A stretch of DNA of 64,000 nt, taken from positions 248,001 to 312,000 of the forward strand of contig NZ_JACHMB010000001.1 of NCBI RefSeq assembly GCF_014204795.1, written 5' to 3'. The first letter of the stretch is position 1. Each line of letters begins with the position of its first letter. Shown in pieces: positions 7,509 to 16,027 of this stretch. Source of the DNA: Nonomuraea jabiensis. GTDB taxonomy: Bacteria; Actinomycetota; Actinomycetes; Streptosporangiales; Streptosporangiaceae. The notes under the pieces were generated by a model. It ran no database searches. It saw nothing but the letters and a program-made list of their open reading frames with translations, and was not told where the DNA came from. A program made the position numbers and the translations under genes.

Positions 7509-10493
7509 GTGGCCATGCGACGTCGAGTCCTCCCCTTACTCTGCGTTACCCTCCTCCTCACAGTCTTCGCCCCGTTCGCGCCGCCTGCCATGGCCGACCC
7601 GAACGCCGCGCAGCTGTGGGTCGAGAGTCCGCAAAAGACCATCTATCGCACGACGACGATCCCGCAGCGCCCCACCACCTCCATCAACCTCGTAGCCGCC
7701 CGCGGCGAATACGAGAGCGCGCAGCTCGCCGTACGCGCGAAAGAACGGCTGCGCGTCGAGCGCGTCCGATTCGGCAACCTGACCGCGGACGGCAGGCGGC
7801 CGATCGCGAAGGCCAACCTGAGCTACCACTTCGTCGCCTACAAGGACGACAGCAAGGTGGCGGCCAACCCGTTCTTCCCCGACCGTGAGGGCACCCTGCT
7901 CTATCCCGAGTCGGCCATGCCGGACCCGCTCTCCAACGACCAGGCGACCTGGGTCGAGGCCGGACAGACCCAGCCCATCTTCGTGACCGGCTTCGTGCCA
8001 CGCGGCACGGCGCCCGGCACCTATCGCGGCACGGCGACGGTCGAGACGACCCGTGGCGACTACCCGGTGCCCATCCAGTTCAGCGTGCACGGCGTCGAGG
8101 TCCCCACGATCGACAAGTCACCGTTCACCAACTACCACTGGACGATGACGAACGGTTTCACCTGGGACGGCTTCAGCTGGAACGGTGCGGCCGGCCAGCC
8201 CTACGACGTCGGCAAGTACTACTACGGCGTCGACACCTACAGCGACGCGTGGTTCGACCTCATGGACGAGTTCGCCCGCAAGCTCGCCGAATACCGCACC
8301 AACATGGTCTGGCTCCGCACGGACCTGTTCCTGCAGTCCACCGGCACGGAGCTGTCGGATTTCGTCAAGGGCATACCGGGCGACATCGACTGGACGAACT
8401 TCGACCGCTACGTCGAGGCGTTCAAGCGGCACGGCATCACCAACTTCGCCAACCAGCATCTCGTTCACGCGCTGAACAAGATGCCGGACGACGAGAAGCC
8501 GAACGACAGCTGGAACGCCAAGCTGCCGGACAGCCTGCCGGTCACCGACGCCTTCCTGACGAACTACCTGACCGCGCTGCACCAGCACCTGAAGAGCAAG
8601 GGCTGGACGAAGGGCCTGACGTGGTACCAGCACATTCGTGACGAGCCCATCACCGCCGACCAGCGCAACCTCTGGACCTATGTCGCGCGCAAAATCCAGC
8701 AGATCAACGCCGCCATCGGCGCCGATTTCCGCACCATGGACGCCGACCCCGAGGGCATCCTGCTCGACGACAGGACCAAGCCCTATGTCGACACCTGGGT
8801 TCCGCTGACGCCGGCGTTCGAGCGCAAGAAGGCCGGCTACAAGGCACAGCAGGCCGCGGGCCAGGACCTGTGGGTCTACACCTGCGAGGTCAACACTCCC
8901 CCGTGGCTCAACCGGTTCTGGACGCAGCCGACGATGACCGGCCGCATGCTGTTCTGGGACCTCGAGCGCCAGGGCGTGCAGGGCCACCTGCACTGGGCGT
9001 GGAACGCGTGGTACGTGGGCCCCTGGAAGGGCGACTCCTACATCGTCTATCCCGACAGGGCCAACCTGACGGTGAAGAGCAGCCTGCGTCTGGAGGCGCA
9101 GCGCGACGGCCTGGAGGACTACGAGCTCCTCAACCTCCTCAGGAAGCGCAACCCGGCCCTGGCCAAGCAGATCGTCGACAGCGCGATCAGCCCGGAGGAC
9201 CCGCGGCGCTACACGCTCGACCCGGCATATCTCGACGCGCTGCACGGCTACCTCGTGCGGGCGGCCGCGGGCGAGACCGCCGGCGCGATTCCCCAGCCGA
9301 CCAGCCCGTATGAGGGGCAGGACGTACCGGACACGTTCCTGCTCGACAGCACCGATGACAGCATCGGCTACTCCGCCGGCTGGGCGCCCCGGCAGCGGCA
9401 GTCCGCCTACCTCGGCAGCATCCACCTCAGCAAGAGCGCCGGCGACAAGGCGACCTACGAGTTCGAAGGCACCGGCATCGACGCGTTCTTCGAGAAGAAC
9501 ACGACGACCGGAAAGGTGTCCGTCTCGGTCGACGGCGGGCCGGCGACGGTGATCGACCTCTACGAGGCGGTCCAGTACGACCGCTTCACCGCATACCGGA
9601 AGACCGGGTTGAGACCGGGCAAGCACCGGATCGAGATCGTCAACCTCGAGAACAGGGAGGTGCGCTTCGACGGGTTCCGCGTGCGTCTCGCACCCGGTCA
9701 GCAGCACTTCGACGCGACGCTGAAGGACCTGAAGCTCACCGGCGTCTCGGAATTCACGTTCGAGGGGCATCGCGGTGACTACGCGCTGCTCGTCAACCAG
9801 GGGGCGAGCACCGTCGGGCTGACCCCGACGCTGACCGACGCCGGCGGCACGATCACCGTCAACGGCAGCGCCGTCGCCAGCGGCGCGACCGTCGACGTCA
9901 ACGTGGCGAACGGCAAGAACAAGGTCGAGATCCGCACGCTGGCAAGCGATGGCCGGACCGCGAAGGTCTACGAGCTCACGCTCGTGAAGGGCGCGGTGAA
10001 CACGGCGGAGGCCAACATCGCCCGCAGCCATTCGGCGGTGTCGGCTTCGGCGGCCCGTGATGGCGACGGCGGCGTGCAGTACGGCCCGCAGAAGATGGTC
10101 GACGGCGAGTACGGCACGATGTTCGCCGCCAAGCAGGGCTACACCGACGCGAACCCGTTCCCGCACGAGATCGTGCTGGACTGGAAGGAGCCCAAGGCGT
10201 TCAACACGCTGGTGGTCGCGACCCGTGGCGGCATTCCGCAGGGCCTGACCGACGTCGACGTCGAGGTCTCGGCCAACGGCACCGACTGGACGAGCGCCGC
10301 GCAGGGCGTCGCGTTCCGGTGGACGCACGACGACGACGACGGAGTCATGGAGTATTCGGTCGCCGACCTTCCCGACCTGCAGGGCGTCAGGAAGCTGCGC
10401 CTGAAGATCAACGACGCGAACTACACCCGCTGGAGCATGTACGCCGTCTACGAGCTGGAGCTCTACAACCTGCCGAGCAGCCAGACGAGGTAG
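7509..10493 (+). CDS. Secreted DUF4091 (GH123-like) protein with beta-sandwich and discoidin-type domains
   Basis: A 994-residue exported protein: signal peptide to about residue 28 (ending MADP). Residues of about 35-600 are a DUF4091-type glycoside hydrolase fold, with YQHIRDEPITADQRNLW (about 377-393) carrying the Asp-Glu pair typical of the active-site loop, and a late LRLEAQRDGLEDYELLNLL. Then comes a ligand-binding-like segment (about 615-735), a cadherin-like beta-sandwich (about 740-835) and a C-terminal F5/8 type C-like domain (about 840-990). Such proteins act on extracellular glycans; the substrate is not known. The neighbouring sugar ABC operon and GH35 enzyme suggest one glycan-use locus. 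Start could be GTG 7509 or ATG 7515. Confidence 0.88.
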   Translation: MAMRRRVLPLLCVTLLLTVFAPFAPPAMADPNAAQLWVESPQKTIYRTTTIPQRPTTSINLVAARGEYESAQLAVRAKERLRVERVRFGNLTADGRRPIAKANLSYHFVAYKDDSKVAANPFFPDREGTLLYPESAMPDPLSNDQATWVEAGQTQPIFVTGFVPRGTAPGTYRGTATVETTRGDYPVPIQFSVHGVEVPTIDKSPFTNYHWTMTNGFTWDGFSWNGAAGQPYDVGKYYYGVDTYSDAWFDLMDEFARKLAEYRTNMVWLRTDLFLQSTGTELSDFVKGIPGDIDWTNFDRYVEAFKRHGITNFANQHLVHALNKMPDDEKPNDSWNAKLPDSLPVTDAFLTNYLTALHQHLKSKGWTKGLTWYQHIRDEPITADQRNLWTYVARKIQQINAAIGADFRTMDADPEGILLDDRTKPYVDTWVPLTPAFERKKAGYKAQQAAGQDLWVYTCEVNTPPWLNRFWTQPTMTGRMLFWDLERQGVQGHLHWAWNAWYVGPWKGDSYIVYPDRANLTVKSSLRLEAQRDGLEDYELLNLLRKRNPALAKQIVDSAISPEDPRRYTLDPAYLDALHGYLVRAAAGETAGAIPQPTSPYEGQDVPDTFLLDSTDDSIGYSAGWAPRQRQSAYLGSIHLSKSAGDKATYEFEGTGIDAFFEKNTTTGKVSVSVDGGPATVIDLYEAVQYDRFTAYRKTGLRPGKHRIEIVNLENREVRFDGFRVRLAPGQQHFDATLKDLKLTGVSEFTFEGHRGDYALLVNQGASTVGLTPTLTDAGGTITVNGSAVASGATVDVNVANGKNKVEIRTLASDGRTAKVYELTLVKGAVNTAEANIARSHSAVSASAARDGDGGVQYGPQKMVDGEYGTMFAAKQGYTDANPFPHEIVLDWKEPKAFNTLVVATRGGIPQGLTDVDVEVSANGTDWTSAAQGVAFRWTHDDDDGVMEYSVADLPDLQGVRKLRLKINDANYTRWSMYAVYELELYNLPSSQTR

Positions 10494-10500
10494 TCGAGCT

Positions 10501-10533
10501 CGCGCCCGCCGCCCCGGTCACGCGGCGGGCGCG
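10501..10533. terminator. Bidirectional hairpin between convergent genes
   Basis: CGCGCCCGCCGC at 10501-10512 is a perfect 12-base inverted repeat with GCGGCGGGCGCG at 10522-10533 and has a 9-base loop. It lies between the stops of the DUF4091 gene and the ROK gene and can serve both strands. Confidence 0.75.
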
Positions 10534-10546
10534 GCTCACGTGGCGA

Positions 10547-11698
10547 TCAGGAGAACGGCTTCGGGAGAGGAGCGTCGAAGTCGTAGAGGCGGGCGTCGAC
10601 GTGATCGAGCGCGCGCCGTACCGCGCCCAGGACCACGGCCTGCTCCCCCAGATCGGAGATCGCCACCACGGGAGGTTCGAGGCAGAACGGGTCCAGGTGC
10701 CGGCGCAGCGGCGCGAGCAGCACGTCACCCGAGCGCGAGACGCCGCCGCCGAGCACCACCAGCTCGGGATCCACGGTCAGCACCAAGGCGGCGATGCCCT
10801 CCGCCAGGTCGCGGGCGTACTGCTCGACCGCCCATTGCGCGGCCGGGTCATCGGACCTGGCCGCGGCGAAGACCTGAGCGGCGGCGTCCCGTGGCGCCGT
10901 GCCGGGCGGCAGGCCCTGGAAGCCGGTCAGGTGGACGGGCGCGCGGTGCCAGCCGACCAGGGGCAGCGCGCCGATCTCCCCCGCACCGCCCCTGGCGCCT
11001 TTGAGCAGCTTGCCACCCACCAGGATGCCCGCGCCCGTACGCACGCCGGACAGCACGAACACCAGGTCGTCGACGCTGCGGGCCTGGCCGCGCCAGCGCT
11101 CGGCGAGCGCGGCCAGGTTGCAGTCGTTCTCCACCAGCACGGGGCAGTCGAAGCCGGCGCGCAGCTCGCCCGCCAGATCGAGGCCGGTCCACTCGGGCAG
11201 GCCGACCGACAGCTTCACCACGCCCTCGGCGGTCACCACCCCGGTGGTGCCCGCGCAGACAGCGGCGATGCGGTCAGCGGTCAGCCCGCCGGCGTCCAGC
11301 GCGGCCGCGATCGCCGTCCTGAGGCCCGCCAGCCGCTCGGCGCGGCCGGCGGTGGCGGAGATCTGCTCGTCGTGCGCGGCCACGACCGCGCCGTCCAGGT
11401 CGGCGACGCTGACCCTGAGCGTGTAGGAGCCGATGTCGATCCCGAGCACGTGGCCGCCCGTCGCGTGGAAGGCGAACAACCTGGCCGGCCGCCCCATCTG
11501 ACCGCTCTCCGGCGGCAGCTCCCTGAGCCAGCCCGCCGCCAGCAGCTCCTCGACCAGGCCCTCCACGGTCGGCCTGGAGAGCGCCGCTCCCCTGGCGAGG
11601 TCGGTCAGCCCGATCGGCCCCTGCGACCGGACCGTGCGGAGCGTGGTCACGAGGTTGATCCGGCGAAGCCGTGAGGTGTCGCCACCACGAATTGTCAC
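10547..11698 (-). CDS. ROK-family transcriptional repressor
   Basis: A 383-residue regulator. A winged helix-turn-helix occupies about residues 10-75 (LARGAALSRPTVEGLVEELL). The ROK sugar-kinase-like fold follows: GIDIGSYTLRVSVADLDG as phosphate-binding strand, then VLVENDCNLAALAE and VDPELVVLGGGVSRSG. The usual zinc-binding CxCGxxGCxE motif after GEIG is missing; here GEIGALPLVGWHRAPVHL follows. This suggests a DNA-binding sensor that has lost kinase-type metal binding. It is transcribed divergently from the sugar ABC operon and is the obvious candidate for its control. Start is GTG. Confidence 0.92.
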   Translation of the reverse strand: MTIRGGDTSRLRRINLVTTLRTVRSQGPIGLTDLARGAALSRPTVEGLVEELLAAGWLRELPPESGQMGRPARLFAFHATGGHVLGIDIGSYTLRVSVADLDGAVVAAHDEQISATAGRAERLAGLRTAIAAALDAGGLTADRIAAVCAGTTGVVTAEGVVKLSVGLPEWTGLDLAGELRAGFDCPVLVENDCNLAALAERWRGQARSVDDLVFVLSGVRTGAGILVGGKLLKGARGGAGEIGALPLVGWHRAPVHLTGFQGLPPGTAPRDAAAQVFAAARSDDPAAQWAVEQYARDLAEGIAALVLTVDPELVVLGGGVSRSGDVLLAPLRRHLDPFCLEPPVVAISDLGEQAVVLGAVRRALDHVDARLYDFDAPLPKPFS

Positions 11699-11771
11699 GC
11701 TTGCCCCCTTGACAGATCTTGCGTCGCAGAAATAAAAACAACCTTCATTAGTATGTTACAACTCGTAGGGG
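11699..11771. promoter_or_regulatory. Divergent promoter region of ROK gene and sugar operon
   Basis: A 73-base gap that is strikingly AT-rich for this genome (aaataaaaacaacc around 11729-11743). TTGACA at 11709-11714 could be a -35 element for the rightward operon, with an AT-rich hexamer at 11732. No clean palindrome was found, so the operator is not defined. Confidence 0.45.
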
Positions 11772-13040
11772 ATGCGGATGGTCACTCTTGCCGTGATTGG
11801 GGCGGGCCTGCGCGGCACCGGCTACGCCAGGCTAGCGCGCGAAATCGGGCTCGCCGAGGTCGTGGCCGTCGCCGAGCCCGACCAGGACAGGAGGGCGGAC
11901 TTCGCGGCCGAGCACGGCATCCCGGTCGAGCGCGTCTTCGCCGACTGGCGTGACCTGCTGGCCGGCGAGCGGCTGGCCGACGCGGTGATCGTGGCCACGC
12001 AGGACCGCCTGCACCTCCAGCCCGCCGTACGGGCGGCCGAGCTGGGTTACCACATCCTGCTGGAGAAGCCGATGGCGCCGACGGAGGAGGACGCCACGGC
12101 CATCGCCGAGGCCGCCGACCGCAACGGCGTGATCCTGGCGGTCTGCCACGTGCTGCGCTACGCGCCCTACACCACCAGGCTCAAGGAGCTCCTGGACGAG
12201 GGCAGGATCGGCCAGATCATGAACATCCAGCACCTGGAGCAGGTCGGCTGGTGGCACCAGGCGCACTCGTTCGTGCGGGGGAACTGGCGCAACGAGGCCG
12301 AGTCGGCGCCGATGCTCCTCGCCAAGGCCTGCCACGACCTCGACTGGATCGTGCACATCAAGGGCGAGGTGCCCGAGCGGGTCTCCTCCTTCGGCAAGCT
12401 CGTCCACTTCACCAAGGAGAACAAGCCGGCCGGGGCCGCCGACCGGTGCCTGGACTGCTCGGTCGAGCAGTCCTGCCCCTACTCGGCCAAACAGCTGTAC
12501 ATGGAGGGCCTCGCCGATCCGGCTCGGCACGTCTGGCCGCTTGGCGCGATCACCCGCGACTTCACCGAGGAGGGCGTGCTCACGGCCCTGCGCGAGGGCC
12601 CGTACGGCAGATGCGTCTACGCCTGCGACAACGACGTGGTCGACAGCCAGGTGGTGATCATGGAGTTCGCCGACGGCACGAGCGCCACCTGCACCATGAC
12701 CGCGTTCGGCGCGCTCGAGCACAGGAAGACCAGGATCTTCGGCACGCGCGGTTCGATCGAGTGCGACGGCGAGACGCTCCGCGTCCACGACTTCCTCACC
12801 AACGAGGTGTCGGTGATCGACGCCCTCGCGGGAGCGGACGCATCGGCCGCCTCCGGGCACGGAGGCGGCGACGGGGCGCTGATGGAGGCGTTCCTCGCCG
12901 CCGTCCGCGACAACGACCCGGCCATGGTCCCGACCAACGCACAGGCCAGCCTGGCCACGCACCGGGTGGTCTGGGCCGCCGAACGGGCCAGGCACACCCG
13001 CACCGTCGTATCGATAGGAAAGGCCCCCCACCATGCGTAA
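11772..13040 (+). CDS. Gfo/Idh/MocA-family NAD(P)-dependent oxidoreductase
   Basis: A 422-residue dehydrogenase. The N-terminal Rossmann domain has LAVIGAGLRGTGYARLA (residues of about 5-21) and the family LLEKPMAPT (about 98-106). The catalytic-region motif AKACHDLDWIVHI follows near residue 190. A CLDCSVEQSC cluster (about 225-234) is typical of a subfamily found with carbohydrate uptake genes. It probably oxidises a sugar or sugar derivative taken up by the following ABC genes. GTAGGGG precedes ATG 11772; an ATG six bases downstream is an alternative. Its stop overlaps the next gene by 8 bases, indicating one transcript. Confidence 0.9.
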   Translation: MRMVTLAVIGAGLRGTGYARLAREIGLAEVVAVAEPDQDRRADFAAEHGIPVERVFADWRDLLAGERLADAVIVATQDRLHLQPAVRAAELGYHILLEKPMAPTEEDATAIAEAADRNGVILAVCHVLRYAPYTTRLKELLDEGRIGQIMNIQHLEQVGWWHQAHSFVRGNWRNEAESAPMLLAKACHDLDWIVHIKGEVPERVSSFGKLVHFTKENKPAGAADRCLDCSVEQSCPYSAKQLYMEGLADPARHVWPLGAITRDFTEEGVLTALREGPYGRCVYACDNDVVDSQVVIMEFADGTSATCTMTAFGALEHRKTRIFGTRGSIECDGETLRVHDFLTNEVSVIDALAGADASAASGHGGGDGALMEAFLAAVRDNDPAMVPTNAQASLATHRVVWAAERARHTRTVVSIGKAPHHA

Positions 13041-14286
13041 GATGACGGCTCTCCTCCTGATAGGCGCCCTCGGCCTGGCCGCCTGCGGCAAGAAGAACAG
13101 CGGCGAACCCGCCCAGCAGTCCCTGTCCTACCGCTCGTCCTGGGGCGCGGCGGAGCCCCAGGCGAAGATCATCAAGACGATCATGGACGATTTCGCCAAG
13201 GAGACGGGCGTCAAGGTCGACCTGAAGTTCGTCGGCCGCACCGGCAACGAGAACCTCAACGCCGAGATGGCCTCCGGCCAGGGCCCCGACCTGTTCGACA
13301 CCACCACCGGCGACATCGACACCCTGACCGCCCAGCAGATCATCGGCCCGCTGGACGACCTGGAGAACACGCAGATCCCCGGCGAGGGCAAGACGGTCAA
13401 GGAAGTGCTCCCCGAGCCCGTACGGAAGGCCTCCTCCGGCAAGAACGGCCTGGCCTTCGTCCCGCACACGATCATCTCCACCGCCGTCTGGTACAACGCG
13501 GCCAAGCATCCCGGGCTGAACCCGCAGACCTGGGAGGAGTTCATCGACTTCCTCGACGAGTGCAAGAAGGCCGGCCGCACCCCGATCGGCCAGGACGGCA
13601 CCATCGCCTTCTACAACGTCTACTGGTTCTACAGTCTGCTGGTGGGCGCCAACGGCGCGGGGAGCCTGGCCGAGCTGGCCAAGGATCCCGCCAACTGGGA
13701 CAAACCGCAGGTGCTCGACACGGCGAAGAAGGTCGAGCAGCTCGCCAAGGGCGGCTACTTCCAGCGGGACTTCATGGCGACCAAGTTCCCCGCCGCGCAG
13801 AACGCCTGGGCGGCGGGCACGTACGACTTGAACCTCAACGGCACCTGGCTGGCCAGCGAGGTCCAGCCCCAGCTGGCTCCCGGCTTCAAGGTCGCCTCGT
13901 TCCAGGTCCCCTCCGGCGGCAAGAGGTCCATCGAGGTGGGCACCCTCGGCTGGGGCGTGAACGCCAAGGGCAAGAACGTCGGGACGGCCAAGAAGTTCCT
14001 GGCTTTCGCGCTGCAGAAGAAGTACATGGAGCAGTTCTCCACCACGGCGCTGAACATCTCCTCGCGCGGTGACGTGCCCGCGCCCGCGCACATGGCGGAC
14101 GTGCAGAAGGCGGTGCTGGAGGCCAAGGAGACGCATCTGAGCTACGACTACGCGGGCGCCGACAAGACCTGGTGGGGCGACACGTTCCTGCCCCTGAGCG
14201 ACAAGCTGCTCTCCGGCAAGATCGACGCGACCACGTTCGTCAGCGAGGGCAAGAAGCAGACGGCCGAGCACCTGGCGACCGGGTGA
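13033..14286 (+). CDS. Carbohydrate ABC transporter substrate-binding lipoprotein
   Basis: A 417-residue family 1 extracellular solute-binding protein. The signal peptide has the lipobox LAAC (Cys at about residue 18). The mature protein shows the usual open alpha/beta pattern: VDLKFVGRTGNENLNAEMASGQGPDLFD, IISTAVWYNAAKH and FQVPSGGKRSIEVGTLGWGVN. It delivers an oligosaccharide or sugar to the two permeases encoded next. The gene starts inside the end of the dehydrogenase gene and overlaps the first permease by 4 bases (GTGA), so expression is translationally coupled. Confidence 0.93.
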   Translation: MRKMTALLLIGALGLAACGKKNSGEPAQQSLSYRSSWGAAEPQAKIIKTIMDDFAKETGVKVDLKFVGRTGNENLNAEMASGQGPDLFDTTTGDIDTLTAQQIIGPLDDLENTQIPGEGKTVKEVLPEPVRKASSGKNGLAFVPHTIISTAVWYNAAKHPGLNPQTWEEFIDFLDECKKAGRTPIGQDGTIAFYNVYWFYSLLVGANGAGSLAELAKDPANWDKPQVLDTAKKVEQLAKGGYFQRDFMATKFPAAQNAWAAGTYDLNLNGTWLASEVQPQLAPGFKVASFQVPSGGKRSIEVGTLGWGVNAKGKNVGTAKKFLAFALQKKYMEQFSTTALNISSRGDVPAPAHMADVQKAVLEAKETHLSYDYAGADKTWWGDTFLPLSDKLLSGKIDATTFVSEGKKQTAEHLATG

Positions 14287-15164
14287 AAACGTACGAACGG
14301 GCCTTCTGGCCCTTCCTGCTGCCCGCGCTCCTGGTCTACACCCTGCTGTTCGTCGCGCCCTCGCTGTTCGGGATCTGGATCAGCCTCACCAGATGGTCGG
14401 GACCCGGCTCGGAGATGACCTGGCGCAGGCTGGACAACTACGTGGCGCTGCTGCACAACAAGGTCTTCGCCACGGCCTTCACCAACACCTTCGTGATGGC
14501 GATCGTCGGCGGCGCCCTGATCTTCGGCTTCACCTTCCTGTCGATGGTCGTGCTCAGGCAGCTCAAGGGGCGGGCCTTCATCCGGGCGGTCGTCTTCCTC
14601 CCGCTGATCATCTCGCTCATCGCGATCGGCGCGGCGGTGGGCTTCCTGCTCAATCCCGAGGGCGCGGTCAACACCGTGCTCGGCTGGGCCGGCCTGGATC
14701 CGCAACCGTGGCTCGGTCCCGAGATGGTGTTCCGCTGCATCGTGGGCGGGCTGGTCTGGTCGAGCACCGGCTTCTACGTCGCGCTGATGATGTCGGCCGC
14801 CGACGCCATCCCGGCGCACGTCTATGAGGACGCCCAGCTCATCGGGGCCACCAAATGGGAGCAGTTCCGGCACATCACGCTGCCGTTGACCTGGGACGTC
14901 TTCGCGGTCTCCGCCGTGCTCTGGGTGGTCGGCAGCCTGAAGATCTTCGACATCGTGCTGGCGTTCACGACGGCGGGCACCACTGCCGCACCGCCGATCC
15001 CGGCCCGCACGATCGCGGTGCAGCAGTACATCGTGGTGAAGGGCGCCGGCCTGCCGGAGCTCGGGAGCGCGGCGGCCATGGGCGTGATGACGCTCCTCGT
15101 GACGGCCGTACTGATCGTGCTGACCCGGCGCATCACCAGGCGTGATCGAGTGGAGCTGTCATGA
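14283..15164 (+). CDS. Sugar ABC transporter permease, MalF type
   Basis: A 293-residue inner-membrane permease with six hydrophobic segments. The cytoplasmic EAA-like loop is EDAQLIGATKWEQFRHITLP (about residues 181-200), which docks on the ATPase. The start is the GTG at 14283 inside the GTGA overlap with the preceding stop; longer in-frame extension would run into the binding-protein gene. It pairs with the following permease. No ATPase gene is in the operon, as in actinomycete CUT1 systems that share one ATPase (MsiK type) from another locus. Confidence 0.92.
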   Translation: MKTYERAFWPFLLPALLVYTLLFVAPSLFGIWISLTRWSGPGSEMTWRRLDNYVALLHNKVFATAFTNTFVMAIVGGALIFGFTFLSMVVLRQLKGRAFIRAVVFLPLIISLIAIGAAVGFLLNPEGAVNTVLGWAGLDPQPWLGPEMVFRCIVGGLVWSSTGFYVALMMSAADAIPAHVYEDAQLIGATKWEQFRHITLPLTWDVFAVSAVLWVVGSLKIFDIVLAFTTAGTTAAPPIPARTIAVQQYIVVKGAGLPELGSAAAMGVMTLLVTAVLIVLTRRITRRDRVELS

Positions 15165-16027
15165 GGCGTCTGATCGGGGACATCCTGCTGCCCAGGGCGA
15201 CGGCCATCGCGCTGTGGGCCTGGGTGGCCTTCAACCTCGCCCTGATCGGCTGGGTGGGCATCCAGTCGCTGAAGGACTCGCGGGACGTGTGGCTGCATCC
15301 GTTCGCGCTGCCGGAGACCCCGCGATGGGACAACTTCGGCTCGGCGTGGCAGGCGGCCGAGTTCTCCGCCGCCGCCTTGAACAGCGTGGTGCTGACCGTG
15401 TTCGGCTCCGTGTTGATCGTGGGGGTGGCCGCCCCCGCCGCCTACGTGCTGGCGCGCTCGAGCCGGCGCGTCGCCGGCCCCACGATCAACTATTTCGCGA
15501 TGGGGCTGAGCATCCCGCTGCAGACGATCCTGGTGCCGATCGTGGTGGTCAAGCTGTCGGTCTACTCGTTCATGGAGGACTGGGTGACGGGCTGGTGGGA
15601 CAACCGCATCACCTTGCTGGTCTTCCAGGTGGCGCTGTCGATCCCCTTCGCGGTGTTCGTGCTCACCGGCTACATGCGGTCGCTGCCGCACGAGATCGAG
15701 GAGGCGGCCGAGATCGACGGGGCCGGCCCGCTCCGCGCGTTCGTCCAGGTCATCATGCCCGTGGCCAGGCCGGGCCTGACGACCGTGTTCGTGCTCAACG
15801 TCATGGGTTTATGGAACGAGACCCTGCTCGCCCTGCTGATCGCGCCCCTGCCCGAGGAGCGCAACCTGCCCGCCGCCCTCCTCGGCCTGTACAGCAGCAT
15901 GCAGTACAGCTCCGACTGGGGCGGCATGTTCGCGGGCATCGTCATCCTGGTCTACCCCATGATCGTGCTCTACCTCTGGCTGGGCCGCCGCATCGTCGAC
16001 GGCATGACCGCCGGGATCAGCAGATGA
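15161..16027 (+). CDS. Sugar ABC transporter permease, MalG type
   Basis: A 288-residue permease, six hydrophobic segments, with the canonical EAAEIDGAGPLRAFVQVIMP motif near residues 185-204. It starts with an ATGA overlap on the previous permease and itself overlaps the beta-galactosidase gene by ATGA, so the five genes from the dehydrogenase on form one coupled operon. It forms the second half of the membrane channel. Confidence 0.93.
   Translation: MRRLIGDILLPRATAIALWAWVAFNLALIGWVGIQSLKDSRDVWLHPFALPETPRWDNFGSAWQAAEFSAAALNSVVLTVFGSVLIVGVAAPAAYVLARSSRRVAGPTINYFAMGLSIPLQTILVPIVVVKLSVYSFMEDWVTGWWDNRITLLVFQVALSIPFAVFVLTGYMRSLPHEIEEAAEIDGAGPLRAFVQVIMPVARPGLTTVFVLNVMGLWNETLLALLIAPLPEERNLPAALLGLYSSMQYSSDWGGMFAGIVILVYPMIVLYLWLGRRIVDGMTAGISR

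Noticed and set aside
8118..10328. Very long minus-strand frame opposite the DUF4091 gene
   Set aside because: Typical high-GC antisense shadow; the plus strand has recognisable domains throughout.
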